From NCBI GenBank assembly GCA_002452745.1, contig DKFC01000030.1, positions 1 through 64,000 on the forward strand: DNA of 64,000 nucleotides, given 5' to 3'. This document shows positions 18,539 to 27,844 of this stretch, piece after piece. The first letter of the stretch is position 1. Every line of letters starts with the position of its first letter. A program made the translations under genes and the position numbers. The stretch is from Firmicutes bacterium UBA6806. GTDB lineage: Bacteria; Bacillota; Clostridia; Peptostreptococcales; Acidaminobacteraceae. The notes beneath the pieces are model-generated. The model saw only the letters and a list, made by a program, of their open reading frames with translations. It searched no databases and was not told where the DNA came from.

Positions 18539-19471
18539 TTATTTAACCTGTGCAACCCTTAGTTTCGCACTCCTTGCCCTTGGGTTGTTTTCAAGTTCTT
18601 CTGCCGACGGTAAAATCGGCTTTTTGGTAATGATCTTTATCTTTGGCTTGTTATTGCATACACACACTGGCAATTCCTTAGGGCATATACATCCCTCTGC
18701 CAATTTCTTAAAGGTATTTTTAACAATTCTATCTTCAAGTGAATGGAAAGTTATAATAGCAATCCTTCCGCCTTTATTCATAACCGAAACAGCGTCTTCA
18801 ATCGTCTTCTCTATAATTCTCAATTCGTTGTTGACTTCAATTCTAATGGCTTGGAACGTCCTTTTAGCAGGATGAGGGCCATCTTTTCTGGCCTTTGCGG
18901 GAATTGCGTGTTTTATTATTTCCACCAGTTCATAAGTGGTTTCTATACTCTTTTCCGCACGTGCCTCTACGATAAATTTGGCAATCCGGGACGCCCAATT
19001 TTCTTCACCATAGTCTCTGATAACTCTAAACAACTCACCTTCCGAGTAAGTATTGACCACATCCCACGCCGTGAAATCACTGGTTTGATCCATCCGCATA
19101 TCGAGAGCGCCATCGTTCATATATGAGAATCCTCTTTCAGCCTCATCTAGCTGATAAGAGGAAACCCCTAAATCGAGACACATTCCATCTATTTTTTCAA
19201 TGCCTAGCTCTGCTAGGACATCGACTACATTTTCAAAATTACTATGTGCAGGAACAAACCGGTCTCCGAATATGGACAGTCTTTTAGATGCGGCATTCAG
19301 TGCATCTTGATCTTGGTCAATGCCGATGACCTTTCCAGTATCCAGCAACTGAAGAATCTTGAAGGAATGTCCGCCTCCGCCTAAAGTGCCGTCCACGTAG
19401 ATTCCGTCTGACTTGACATTTAACCCTTCTATTGTTTCGTTCAACAAGACTGTCACATGACTGAAACCCAT
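18539..19471 (-). CDS. rsmH: 16S rRNA m4C1402 methyltransferase RsmH (MraW)
   Basis: 310-residue SAM-dependent enzyme that N4-methylates C1402 of 16S rRNA. The SAM-binding DGTLGGGGHS, the CLDLGVSSYQLDEAERGFSY stretch and the C-terminal RSAKLRVA are diagnostic. The length is normal. It is the second gene of the dcw cluster after mraZ; AAGGAGAG lies ten bases before the ATG. Confidence 0.98.
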   Translation of the reverse strand: MGFSHVTVLLNETIEGLNVKSDGIYVDGTLGGGGHSFKILQLLDTGKVIGIDQDQDALNAASKRLSIFGDRFVPAHSNFENVVDVLAELGIEKIDGMCLDLGVSSYQLDEAERGFSYMNDGALDMRMDQTSDFTAWDVVNTYSEGELFRVIRDYGEENWASRIAKFIVEARAEKSIETTYELVEIIKHAIPAKARKDGPHPAKRTFQAIRIEVNNELRIIEKTIEDAVSVMNKGGRIAIITFHSLEDRIVKNTFKKLAEGCICPKELPVCVCNNKPKIKIITKKPILPSAEELENNPRARSAKLRVAQVK

Positions 19472-19520
19472 CGGAACTCACTCTCCTTCTTCCTCTTAAT
19501 CACCATATCAAATGGCTATT

Positions 19521-19961
19521 CTAAAAACTGATGCCCAAGGATTCCATATCCTCAGCTAAATCATCCATATTGGCTGTCATGAAATCATTGTACGCTTCCC
19601 AAGCATTTTGATCCCAAATTTCAATTCTGGAGCCTGCACCGTTTATGTATACTTCCCTATCAATCCCGGCATAAGTCCTAAGTGGTTGCGGCAGAAGAAT
19701 TCGACCTTGTTTGTCCAGCGAGCACTCTGACGCGCCTGCAAAAAATGAACGAGCAAACGCTCTTGCCTTTTTATTTGAAAGCGGCAGCGCCTTTAGTTTT
19801 TCTTCGAAGAGAAGCCATTCATCCATGGAGAACACGAATAGGCAGTGATCTAACCCCTTGGTGATATAAAAAGTCTCTCCTAATTTTTCTCTGAACTTTG
19901 AAGGTATGCTCAGCCGATTTTTAGCATCGACGGCGTGTCTGTATTCACCGGTAAACATCAT
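19521..19961 (-). CDS. mraZ: Transcriptional regulator MraZ
   Basis: 146 residues with two SpoVT/AbrB-like (MraZ) repeats, containing the paired signatures DAKNRLSIPSKFR and DKQGRILLPQPLR. In characterised bacteria MraZ forms a ring and represses its own dcw promoter through short direct repeats. It is first in the cluster. Two consecutive ATGs (19961 and 19958) could serve as start. GTGG repeats overlap the upstream promoter, see separate entry. Confidence 0.97.
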   Translation of the reverse strand: MMFTGEYRHAVDAKNRLSIPSKFREKLGETFYITKGLDHCLFVFSMDEWLLFEEKLKALPLSNKKARAFARSFFAGASECSLDKQGRILLPQPLRTYAGIDREVYINGAGSRIEIWDQNAWEAYNDFMTANMDDLAEDMESLGISF

Positions 19962-19997
19962 CCACTCGCCTTTATATATTTTTCATGGTCTTTCTAC

Positions 19998-20021
19998 CCA
20001 CTTTACCACATTTTATACCAC
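19998..20021 (-). promoter_or_regulatory. Candidate MraZ operator and promoter
   Basis: Three GTGG copies on the minus strand (20018-20021, 20006-20009, 19998-20001) surround an extended -10-like TGGTATAAA (-10 at 20012-20017). GTGG/TGGG-type direct repeats are the known MraZ recognition element, but the spacing here (12 and 8) differs from the usual ten, so this is a candidate only. Confidence 0.4.
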
Positions 20022-20062
20022 TTATTATCAATATTTTAACTGTTTTCTGCCTAAAACGCAAT

Positions 20063-20098
20063 AAAAAAAGCGACTTTATCTTAAATAAAGTCGCTTTT
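20063..20098 (-). terminator. Strong terminator after lgt
   Basis: AAAAGCGACTTTAT (20066-20079) pairs perfectly over 14 bp with ATAAAGTCGCTTTT (20085-20098), loop CTTAA. Both flanks give a T-tract. It ends the M16-M16-lgt transcript and insulates mraZ. Confidence 0.9.
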
Positions 20099-20185
20099 CC
20101 CATAGTCCTAGGGCTATAGTCTCAATTGTTGAAACGATTGAAATTTCAATCTTTTTAATTTTAACACTTTTAAAACCACAACTGT

Positions 20186-20998
20186 TTATTGGCTTTTCTT
20201 CGATTCATCATCCAAAGGGGTACTTTCCATCGTTCCATCAGGTTCAATCACATCTACTTTTTCTATTTTCCATTTGCCAGTTTTTCTGGCGTATGCAATC
20301 ATACCAATACCGAACAGGATAAATCCAAGGCTGATAACTTGAGCCATTCTAAGTGGCCCAAGCATGAGACTATCTGTTCTGAGGCCCTCTATAAAGAATC
20401 TTCCAATTGAATAGAATATCATATACTTTAAGAAATGTTCTCCATAAAATTTGCGTTTCTTGAATGTCAATAACAGAAGCGCAAATACAGACAGATTCCA
20501 AATGGATTCATATAGAAAAGTTGGATGAACCTTTACACCATCCACCATGATGCCCCAAGGCAAATTTGTTGGGCCGCCATGGGCTTCTTGATTGATAAAG
20601 TTACCCCATCTTCCAATAGCCTGTCCTAGGATAAGCGGCATGGCCACCATATCAGCCAAATCCGAAAAATTCAGTTTTTTGACCTTGCAGACAATGTAAC
20701 CTCCAATAAGCCCGCCGATAACACCGCCGTGAATCGCCAGTCCACCTTGTCTAAAGGCAAGTATCATATCTGGGTGGGCACTGTAATACGACCATTCAAA
20801 GATAACATAATAAGCCCTGGCGCCAATAATTGCACATGGCAATATTACAAGAGCCAAATCTATAATGTCATTTTCCTCATATCCATATCGTTTGCCCAGC
20901 TTCGTCAACATAATCGTTCCAAGCAACATAGCAGTTGCTATGATTATGCCATACCATGCAATACCTATCCCAAATATTTCAAATGCATATCGGTTCAT
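20186..20998 (-). CDS. lgt: Prolipoprotein diacylglyceryl transferase Lgt
   Basis: 270-residue polytopic membrane enzyme that moves diacylglycerol from phosphatidylglycerol to the lipobox cysteine of prolipoproteins. The family motif is seen in GQAIGRWGNFINQEAHG, together with the GLAIHGGVIGG stretch and a C-terminal region typical of Firmicutes Lgt. Several lipoproteins in this window (27.2, 38.2, 44.7 and 59.5 kb) would be its substrates. The start at 20998 follows AAGGTGAT. It comes 58 bases after an M16 peptidase gene and is probably co-transcribed with that pair. Confidence 0.96.
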   Translation of the reverse strand: MNRYAFEIFGIGIAWYGIIIATAMLLGTIMLTKLGKRYGYEENDIIDLALVILPCAIIGARAYYVIFEWSYYSAHPDMILAFRQGGLAIHGGVIGGLIGGYIVCKVKKLNFSDLADMVAMPLILGQAIGRWGNFINQEAHGGPTNLPWGIMVDGVKVHPTFLYESIWNLSVFALLLLTFKKRKFYGEHFLKYMIFYSIGRFFIEGLRTDSLMLGPLRMAQVISLGFILFGIGMIAYARKTGKWKIEKVDVIEPDGTMESTPLDDESKKSQ

Positions 20999-21056
20999 CA
21001 AATCACCTTTTTCCTTATTTCGCTTTCAAACACTATTTCACTGTCAAACGCCATGT

Positions 21057-22340
21057 CTACTCTTCTACAATCAGTTTAGACACAGCAGAATAATCACCTT
21101 CAAAAAAATATCTATATGCCTGATTTACAAAATCAAGTGTCAAATTGTTATAGGCTTCAATTTGTTTAAAATAGTCTCTCTTCCGAGTGGACTGATACGT
21201 AAAATTATTGGCGATGGTCTGTAGTGAATTATAAGAGGAAATAACCTTTCCAACCATTTTACGTTTTTTCTGTTCAAAGGATTTTTCGTCAATCCCCTCT
21301 TGCTTAAACTGTTCAACAGCAGTCCGAATCAGTTCTATGCATTCATCAACTTTATTTGAGTCGTTGGCAAAATAGATACAGGAAACATCATCATCCAACT
21401 GTACATCAAACGAAAACACATCTTTGACGTATTGTTTTTCATAGGCCTCTTCAAAGAGTCTGCTCGATCTCCCTGCAATGATATCAAGTGCAATCCTAAG
21501 GGCCGCATTGTATTCATAGATTGAGTTCAAAGCCGGCTTAACCGATTTATACCCCAGCTCAAAATAAGCTGTAACAACTTTTCTGCGCTCTATCATTTCC
21601 CTTTCCGCAATTTCCATCGGTTCTTTTCTATAATAGCGCTTTGGCTCTGCACGTCTGCTCTTAAACGCCTCCGATTGAAGTCCATCGACGTATTCAAACA
21701 TCTCGTCTGGATTGACATCACCGAAGATGAGTACTTTGGTGTTTAGAGGTGTGTAAAACTTCTCATAACAATCCTTGATGGTTTCCGTATCTATTTGAGA
21801 AATGGATTCAACTGATCCTGCAATGTCCTCTCGTGAAGGATGATACTGCATAAGCGCCTTCATGAGGTTATTAGAAACTGCCCATTGCGGTTCATCTTGG
21901 TACATGAGGATTTCCTGTCGAATAATCCCTCTCTCCTTTTCCACGCTCTCATCAGTGATATTTAAGTTCTGAACGAGGTTCATCAAATAATAGATGGATT
22001 CCTTTAGATTGTTCACCGTATCGCAATGATAAACGGTACTATAGTGGCTTGTATAAGCATTTACACTTGATCCAATCTCTTCAAATTTTTTAAAGAAATT
22101 AATTTCCGGATCTTCAAACATTTGATGTTCCAGGTAGTGCGCAATTCCCTGAGGGGTGTGTATAAGCTCACCATCTGGCATTTCATATGAACTGTCAAAG
22201 CTGCCATATCCCACTGTGATGTTGACGAACTTCTTTACAAATTCTGCTTTGGGGTAGATGATTACTTCCAGACCGGAATCCATTATCCCTTTATAGTAGA
22301 ACTCATCTACATATTCATTACGAATCTTTTCTATCTTCAT
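21057..22340 (-). CDS. M16 family zinc peptidase, active-type subunit (YmfH-like)
   Basis: 427-residue insulinase-family protein. The inverted zinc motif HxxEH is present in AHYLEHQMFED (near residue 70), with a distal acidic region that should supply the third ligand. It resembles Bacillus YmfH. M16 pairs act as a chamber in which one subunit is catalytic and the other helps bind substrate. The start at 22340 follows AAAGGAGG; it overlaps the end of the partner gene by 23 bases, which indicates coupled translation. Substrate unknown. Confidence 0.9.
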   Translation of the reverse strand: MKIEKIRNEYVDEFYYKGIMDSGLEVIIYPKAEFVKKFVNITVGYGSFDSSYEMPDGELIHTPQGIAHYLEHQMFEDPEINFFKKFEEIGSSVNAYTSHYSTVYHCDTVNNLKESIYYLMNLVQNLNITDESVEKERGIIRQEILMYQDEPQWAVSNNLMKALMQYHPSREDIAGSVESISQIDTETIKDCYEKFYTPLNTKVLIFGDVNPDEMFEYVDGLQSEAFKSRRAEPKRYYRKEPMEIAEREMIERRKVVTAYFELGYKSVKPALNSIYEYNAALRIALDIIAGRSSRLFEEAYEKQYVKDVFSFDVQLDDDVSCIYFANDSNKVDECIELIRTAVEQFKQEGIDEKSFEQKKRKMVGKVISSYNSLQTIANNFTYQSTRKRDYFKQIEAYNNLTLDFVNQAYRYFFEGDYSAVSKLIVEE

Positions 22341-23613
22341 TTCCAGCCTCCTTTCCAATCATCACTACTGTGTCCAGCACAAACTTCTGCGCCGCTTTCA
22401 TCACTTGTTCCTTAGTCACTTCTTTGACCTGATTGATAATTCTTTCTATATTATATTCTCTTCCAATCATAACTTGACCATAGTAATAGTTGATGAAGCT
22501 ATTTTGATAATCCGATATGGATAAATAACCTGCCACGATCATTTCTTTTACAGCATCCAAGTCAGCATCTGAAACTTCCTCTGTCTGGAGTTTGACTAAT
22601 TCCTCTGCCACAATTTCCATGACCCGTTTGTAATTTGCAGCATCAAGGCCTGCGTAAAGGAGCATAATCGACTTGTATTTATCCGCTTTTGCGAAAACTG
22701 CATAGCTGAGGGACTCCTCTTCTCTAATCCTCGTAAAAATCTTTGATCCACCCCCGCCGCCAAACACGTTTACAGCAACAAAGGCTGGTAAAAACGCCTC
22801 AGACTCAAATGGAATGTTCATGCGATATCCCATAACCAATCTGCTTTGAGTAATTGGAAGATACTCATTTACATAGGCCACTTCTTTAATTTCCTTATAG
22901 ATATTCTCCCTTTGAATTTCACTGTAAGTCTCGCGTTTAAATGGGAAAAATCGCTCCACCAGCGGCATAAATCGTTCTTCAGAAATATCCCCATTGATGA
23001 TGATATCAATTTCCGCCTCTGCGAGTAACAATTGAAGGTGTTCGTAAAGAGATTTTGGAGTTATACTCTCCACCCACTCAATGGTTCCGTACTCATGAAT
23101 ACTGTAATAATCATCTGCCGACATATTTTCTATGCATCTGCCAATTGCCCAGTTCATGTAGTCATCTTTACGCTCTTCTATATCCGATATCAGCGTTGCC
23201 TTTGCCAAGTCAAAATACGATTGTTTAAACCCACCATTTTCTATCAGCGGATCAAATAGCATATCAGACATAATCTTAACAGGTCCTTCATAAAAATTCT
23301 CTTCATTGATATATTTCTCATTTGGAAAAGACATCTTCAATTGTATGGTCTGCCTCTCCCCATATTTATGAGCATCTGCCACAATCACCGATCCATATTG
23401 ATATTCCAGTTCATTTTGAACAGCGGCTATTGATGGAAGTTCTCTTGTTGCATTATCAATAATTCTAGTGAGCAACGCATTATACGATGCTTCCACTGGT
23501 AAAAGAGGTCGTTTGATGTACAGACCTGTCAAAATGGTCTTGAATTTGTCAGATTTGACAAAGTGTACATGGACGCCTTCAGTCAATTTAACTTTCTTGG
23601 TTTCCCTTATCAT
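22318..23613 (-). CDS. M16 family peptidase-like protein, probably non-catalytic (YmfF-like)
   Basis: 431-residue M16-fold protein. I see no HxxEH or HxxxH zinc motif at the expected N-terminal position (the region around residues 50-75 lacks it), so it is likely the substrate-binding, non-catalytic partner of the next gene, as in the YmfF/YmfH pair. A glycine-rich VFGGGGGSKIFTRIREEESLSY stretch marks the second M16 half. AAGGAAG precedes the ATG. It is first in the transcript that continues to lgt. Confidence 0.87.
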   Translation of the reverse strand: MIRETKKVKLTEGVHVHFVKSDKFKTILTGLYIKRPLLPVEASYNALLTRIIDNATRELPSIAAVQNELEYQYGSVIVADAHKYGERQTIQLKMSFPNEKYINEENFYEGPVKIMSDMLFDPLIENGGFKQSYFDLAKATLISDIEERKDDYMNWAIGRCIENMSADDYYSIHEYGTIEWVESITPKSLYEHLQLLLAEAEIDIIINGDISEERFMPLVERFFPFKRETYSEIQRENIYKEIKEVAYVNEYLPITQSRLVMGYRMNIPFESEAFLPAFVAVNVFGGGGGSKIFTRIREEESLSYAVFAKADKYKSIMLLYAGLDAANYKRVMEIVAEELVKLQTEEVSDADLDAVKEMIVAGYLSISDYQNSFINYYYGQVMIGREYNIERIINQVKEVTKEQVMKAAQKFVLDTVVMIGKEAGNEDRKDS

Positions 23614-23849
23614 ATTTCACTTCCTTATGATTAATTTTATCTACTGAAATTTTCTTGATCCACAGGCTTGACTATCATTTGCTTGTCGTTCATGCCCATC
23701 AATATGTGTCAGCTATAAAGCGCCTTTCTAAAAAATCACAAATCACTTTTGATATCCTCTGCAAAATTGTAAGAAGGACTTTTATCTGTGTTCCAATTTG
23801 AGGAATTTCAGGCAAAACAATTGGTTACGTATCTTCTTATTATATAATA
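23614..23849. other. Intergenic region between divergent ymfF-like gene and ychF
   Basis: The 327-base gap between the divergent genes holds the ychF promoter at its right end (see next entry) and must hold a leftward promoter for the M16 operon, which I cannot place with confidence. No RNA structure, ORF or repeat of note was seen. Confidence 0.5.
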
Positions 23850-23878
23850 TTTACAACATGTTGTTAATGGTTTATAAT
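23850..23878 (+). promoter_or_regulatory. SigA-type promoter for ychF
   Basis: TTTACA (23850-23855) and TATAAT (23873-23878) are exactly 17 bases apart, giving an mRNA with a leader of about 55 bases before the ychF ATG. Confidence 0.75.
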
Positions 23879-23941
23879 GATTTATGCATGACGAAAGAAA
23901 AATTGTAAAATTTTAACATACAAATAGAAGGAAGGTAAAAA

Positions 23942-25033
23942 ATGAAGTTAGGTATCGTTGGTTTGCCAAATGTTGGAAAAAGCACATTGTTCAACGCAAT
24001 CACAAAAGCAGGAGCTGAAAGTGCCAATTATCCCTTTTGTACAATTGAACCAAATGTTGGAGTCGTTTCTGTACCAGATGTGCGTTTAAATGTCCTCAGA
24101 GACATGTATGACTCAAAGAAAATTGTTCACACTGCCATAGAATTCTACGATATTGCAGGGCTTGTAAAAGGAGCCTCTAAAGGCGAGGGTCTCGGCAACC
24201 AATTTTTAAGTCATATCCGTGAAGTCGCTTCCATTGTTCATGTGGTCAGATGCTTTGATGATGAAAATGTCGTTCACGTCGATGGCGAAATTGGCCCTCT
24301 CAAAGACATCGAAACTATTAATATAGAACTGATTCTCTCTGATGTTGAAATGCTTGACAGGCGAGTTCAAAAAACTCAAAAACAGTTAAAAGGCGACAAG
24401 ACATTGGCGCAAGAATTAGAACTGCTGGAACGCGTTAAAAAAGTTCTCGATGAGGGGTTATCTGCTAGAACAATGGACTTAACTGAAGATGAAGAGGATT
24501 TCGTAAAATCGTTAAATCTTCTTTCTTATAAACCAGTTATATATTGCGCAAACGTCTCCGAAGAAGATGTTGCTTCTGGCGTTGAAAACGATTATGTGAA
24601 ACAGGTTCGCCAATTCGCCGAATCTGAAAATGCAGAAGTCGTTGTAATCTGCGGTAAGGTTGAACAGGAAATTTCTGAACTTGAAGACGAAGACAGAGAG
24701 GCCTTCTTAGAAGAACTCGGCCTTAGAGAATCTGGTCTAGATAAGTTAATTCGCTCCAGTTATCACCTGCTTGACCTCATCAGTTTCTTAACTGCTGGTC
24801 CGCAAGAAGTTAGAGCTTGGACGATTAGACGAGGCACAAAAGCACCTCAAGCGGCTGGTAAAATTCACTCCGACATTGAACGCGGCTTTATCCGTGCAGA
24901 AACCATTGCCTTTGAAGACCTCAAAGCATATGGCAATATGGCAGCTGCAAAAGAAGTTGGCAAAGTTAGATTGGAAGGTAAAGAGTACATCGTTCAAGAT
25001 GGCGATGTGATTCTCTTCCGCTTCAACGTGTAA
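23942..25033 (+). CDS. ychF: Redox-regulated ATPase/GTPase YchF (Obg family)
   Basis: 363 residues, standard length. G1 loop GLPNVGKSTLFNAITKAG, the switch ANYPFCTIEPNVG, DIAGLVKGASKGEGLGNQFL (G3), a coiled-coil insertion and a C-terminal TGS domain. YchF/OLA1 proteins bind ATP in preference to GTP, associate with ribosomes and modulate stress responses. A good Shine-Dalgarno (GGAAGG) precedes the ATG. Monocistronic: own promoter and a terminator directly after. Confidence 0.98.
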   Translation: MKLGIVGLPNVGKSTLFNAITKAGAESANYPFCTIEPNVGVVSVPDVRLNVLRDMYDSKKIVHTAIEFYDIAGLVKGASKGEGLGNQFLSHIREVASIVHVVRCFDDENVVHVDGEIGPLKDIETINIELILSDVEMLDRRVQKTQKQLKGDKTLAQELELLERVKKVLDEGLSARTMDLTEDEEDFVKSLNLLSYKPVIYCANVSEEDVASGVENDYVKQVRQFAESENAEVVVICGKVEQEISELEDEDREAFLEELGLRESGLDKLIRSSYHLLDLISFLTAGPQEVRAWTIRRGTKAPQAAGKIHSDIERGFIRAETIAFEDLKAYGNMAAAKEVGKVRLEGKEYIVQDGDVILFRFNV

Positions 25034-25073
25034 ATAAGTACAATCATTTGGTTGCTTGTATCAAGTAGCTGAT

Positions 25074-25131
25074 AAAAACCCCCATTATCGCCTATATACC
25101 CTTCGGATGTGTAGGTGATAACGGGGGTTTT
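25074..25131. terminator. Bidirectional terminator between ychF and RDD gene
   Basis: AAAACCCCC (25075-25083) pairs with GGGGGTTTT (25123-25131), and the stem continues through ATTATCGCC/GGTGATAAC with one mismatch and one G-U. T-rich on both flanks. It serves plus-strand ychF and minus-strand RDD gene. Confidence 0.88.
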
Positions 25132-25144
25132 ATTGTTTTTCACT

Positions 25145-26281
25145 CTAATTTACCTTTTCAATCGTAAATATCAGCTTGAAGTGATTTTGAGATGTCTTAT
25201 CATCAGTGAACAATAGCTTACTTCCAGAATTATACAAAAATCCATCATACGAAACCTGAGACTTAATCAGCATGTCCTTTTCTCTAATCTCAAAATTCTT
25301 AAATTGATTCACAGATATGATCTTGTTGATACGGCTAAAGGCAGACAGGTCAAACCCGACTTCGTCTTGCGCACAGGCAAAAGAAAAAGCCGAGATAATC
25401 ATCTGAGTTTCATTTGAAACCAGTGCGCCTTTTACATTTTCCACCTCCACTTCAAAGGAAATTGCCTGTAAGACGCCATTTTCCACCTTATATGCAAACG
25501 GCACTGGTTCATTTTCCTCCCAGAAACGTATTTCAAGGGCATCTTCATCGGTGTAATTGGGTATCTTAACCCATTCTCCCGAATCATTCAATTCGTATCC
25601 TGAAAAACTAGCCTCATAATATTGAGTATAGTATTGAAAATTGTGTGCAAACTCCTCAACTGATAAATCGCCTCGATTAGGGGGAAACTGCATGAACAAC
25701 ATCAATAACACTGTAGCGGCAAATATCATCGCAGTCATTAAAACAAAACCGACAGCCCGATACCCCTTTGTATCCTTGATGGTGAGATATGTTTCATCTT
25801 CCCACGATAGTTTTTCACCCTCTCTTGACCTATCGTAACAGTTGGCAAGACGAATTAAATTGTAGATGGGAATATTAAATCCCATTCCACTCTTTATGAC
25901 ATCAAAAGTTCTCGCAAATCCCAACAGATAAGAAGGATTTTCTCCAGTCTTACTGCGGACTTTGATCCCCATGATTTTCTTCCCTGGTGTCGTCCCAAAT
26001 CGAGCTAGAAAAAATGGTTCAATCAATAGCATCATAGCCGTTACTACCGCAACATCTACAATTTTAACCAAGCCTGTCCTGTGAGATAAGTTTATATGTA
26101 ATCCAAGTCCTAACAGGACTAGCCACAAGGTGTTGTACAATGACAAATCAAATGTTCTCGCAAAATAGCGACGCCACGGATGTTTTATCCCAGGGGGCGT
26201 TTTGGTCTCTTCCACTTCAGACAATAGCTCATCGTCAGTTATTTCTCCGTCATATGCTGCCAAATCATTTTGTGTTTCCAT
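25145..26281 (-). CDS. RDD family membrane protein
   Basis: 378 residues. The RDD domain starts at about residue 36 (RRYFARTFDLSLY) with membrane segments at about 52-66, 76-92 and a later one at about 175-195; the C-terminal half is a soluble, probably extracytoplasmic domain of about 180 residues that I do not recognise. RDD proteins are mostly of unknown function, with some implicated in ion exchange. The PGKKIMGIKV motif is conserved in the family. It starts 12 bases after the SDR gene, with AGGAGG in front. Confidence 0.8.
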   Translation of the reverse strand: METQNDLAAYDGEITDDELLSEVEETKTPPGIKHPWRRYFARTFDLSLYNTLWLVLLGLGLHINLSHRTGLVKIVDVAVVTAMMLLIEPFFLARFGTTPGKKIMGIKVRSKTGENPSYLLGFARTFDVIKSGMGFNIPIYNLIRLANCYDRSREGEKLSWEDETYLTIKDTKGYRAVGFVLMTAMIFAATVLLMLFMQFPPNRGDLSVEEFAHNFQYYTQYYEASFSGYELNDSGEWVKIPNYTDEDALEIRFWEENEPVPFAYKVENGVLQAISFEVEVENVKGALVSNETQMIISAFSFACAQDEVGFDLSAFSRINKIISVNQFKNFEIREKDMLIKSQVSYDGFLYNSGSKLLFTDDKTSQNHFKLIFTIEKVN

Positions 26282-26293
26282 CGTTATTGCCTC

Positions 26294-27073
26294 CTAAGTG
26301 TCTATTTTATTATTTTGTATATTGTTCTCATGACATGGCTTCTTGTATTCCCAGCCCTCATCATTGTGATAAATCATCTGTTTGCTCATACCACCATCTA
26401 TGACGATGTTCTCCCCTGTAATAAAGTTCGCATCTTCCCCTACAAGAAACAGTACCATACGACTGATATCCTCAGGCCTGCCCACACGACCAGCAGGATG
26501 TTGGCTACAGTCAGCTCCCGAAAATGAACTCCCTGTTGTATCTATCCACCCTGGACTAATGGCATTGACTCTCACCCTACCGCTTAAGCTCATACTCATG
26601 GCATGCGTCAAAGCTACAATGCCCCCCTTTGCAGCTGAATAACTCTCGGTATCCGCTTGAGACATAAGTGCCCTCGTCGATGCAATATTCACAATTGCCG
26701 ACTTTCCCGCTGGCATGATTTCCATCAAACCCATTGTGAGCAAATAGGGAGCTGTTATACCTACTGTCAAGACATCATTAAATGCCTTGAAATCACATCG
26801 TGATAAAAGGCCTTTATTGCTAAAACAGGCGTTATTCACCAGAATGTCCACTGCTTTGCTTGTCTTCTTTATCTCTTCAACAGCATTTTCTATTTGATTT
26901 GCATCTCTCAAATCGCATTTGATAAAGCGCAGTTCTGTGCGGTTTTCCTCCTTGGGCTCAATAAAGTCCAAATTGTATACAGTTGCCCCTTCCCCTATGA
27001 AGTCTGCTATAATCTGCTTACCGATACCATTTGACCCGCCTGTGACCACAACCGTCTTTTCTTTAAAATTCAT
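26294..27073 (-). CDS. Short-chain dehydrogenase/reductase (SDR)
   Basis: 259-residue Rossmann-fold oxidoreductase. The cofactor loop TGGSNGIGK, the NNACFS stretch (NNAG-like), the catalytic Ser and YSAAK (Tyr and Lys) and the SPGWIDT element after it are present. An Asp-rather-than-basic residue pattern after beta 2 (NLDFIEP) would favour NAD(H). Substrate unknown. The C-terminal about 20 residues (after DGGMSKQ) are unusually polar and extend past the normal end. Same transcript as the RDD gene. Confidence 0.88.
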   Translation of the reverse strand: MNFKEKTVVVTGGSNGIGKQIIADFIGEGATVYNLDFIEPKEENRTELRFIKCDLRDANQIENAVEEIKKTSKAVDILVNNACFSNKGLLSRCDFKAFNDVLTVGITAPYLLTMGLMEIMPAGKSAIVNIASTRALMSQADTESYSAAKGGIVALTHAMSMSLSGRVRVNAISPGWIDTTGSSFSGADCSQHPAGRVGRPEDISRMVLFLVGEDANFITGENIVIDGGMSKQMIYHNDEGWEYKKPCHENNIQNNKIDT

Positions 27074-27148
27074 CTTAAACCTCCTGTTTCTCTATTATAG
27101 CATTCTACTTTAAAAGATACACTCTCATTCTCTAACCGCCTCTATCTT

Positions 27149-27193
27149 AAAAAAACACCCTGCAAAGCGATTTTATCACTTCACAAGGTGTTT
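27149..27193 (-). terminator. Terminator after the 176-residue lipoprotein gene
   Basis: AAACACC (left arm) pairs with GGTGTTT (right arm) and the stem extends imperfectly inward; seven As on the plus strand supply the minus-strand U-tract. Confidence 0.65.
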
Positions 27194-27219
27194 CATTCAT
27201 CTTTGATTCTAAAATCTAG

Positions 27220-27750
27220 TTATTTTGCCTCAGTTCCCTCTAAAAGCATTTTGCCAATTAAACTACAGCCAAGGTGGAAAGAAGGACCATCGCTAAATGT
27301 AGCAACTACGTAATCCTCTTGTCCATAACTGTGAATAAAAACACTTCTGCCATCTTCAAGTTCAATAGTCATTGTCATCCCAGTAATCATTTCGATATAC
27401 GCAGTGTCCATAATGAAACTGTCATTAAACGCCGTTTGAATCTCTGCAATTTCTTCGTCAGTGAAGGTTCTATCTACCGGGTTTCCCTCTATGTCACTCA
27501 TGGAAATGCTCTTAATACCGTCAATCGACTTCGCTTCTTGCATCGCTTTTGCGGCATCCTCAGTTAACTTGGGACTCGTTCCACTAGCTGCCCCTTCGTC
27601 AGTTGGGAGTTCAGAAGATGGTTCTTCAACAGCAGGCGTTTCACTTGCTGGCGTTTCTGAGTTGGCAGGTTCCTCTTTAGGGCTACAGCCAAATAAGCTC
27701 AAGCTCAAAACCAAACATCCTATAATAAAAATTCTTTTTTTCATTTTCAA
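27220..27750 (-). CDS. Putative lipoprotein, unknown function
   Basis: 176 residues. A signal peptide ends in a lipobox (LSLFGC, Cys at about 22), followed by a low-complexity Pro/Glu/Ser/Thr linker (about 25-60) and a small C-terminal domain of about 110 residues with no family I recognise. It should be lipidated by Lgt and face the outside. Good GAGGAAG in front of the ATG. Not clearly part of the lyase operon upstream: about 95 bases separate them. Confidence 0.75.
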   Translation of the reverse strand: MKMKKRIFIIGCLVLSLSLFGCSPKEEPANSETPASETPAVEEPSSELPTDEGAASGTSPKLTEDAAKAMQEAKSIDGIKSISMSDIEGNPVDRTFTDEEIAEIQTAFNDSFIMDTAYIEMITGMTMTIELEDGRSVFIHSYGQEDYVVATFSDGPSFHLGCSLIGKMLLEGTEAK

Positions 27751-27844
27751 CTTCCTCTCTTCTCTTCATTTTGAATATACTTTTGATGAATCGACCATGA
27801 TATTAAGACGAAAGAGTTGCTGAAAAAGTTCCATTTAATTTTTA

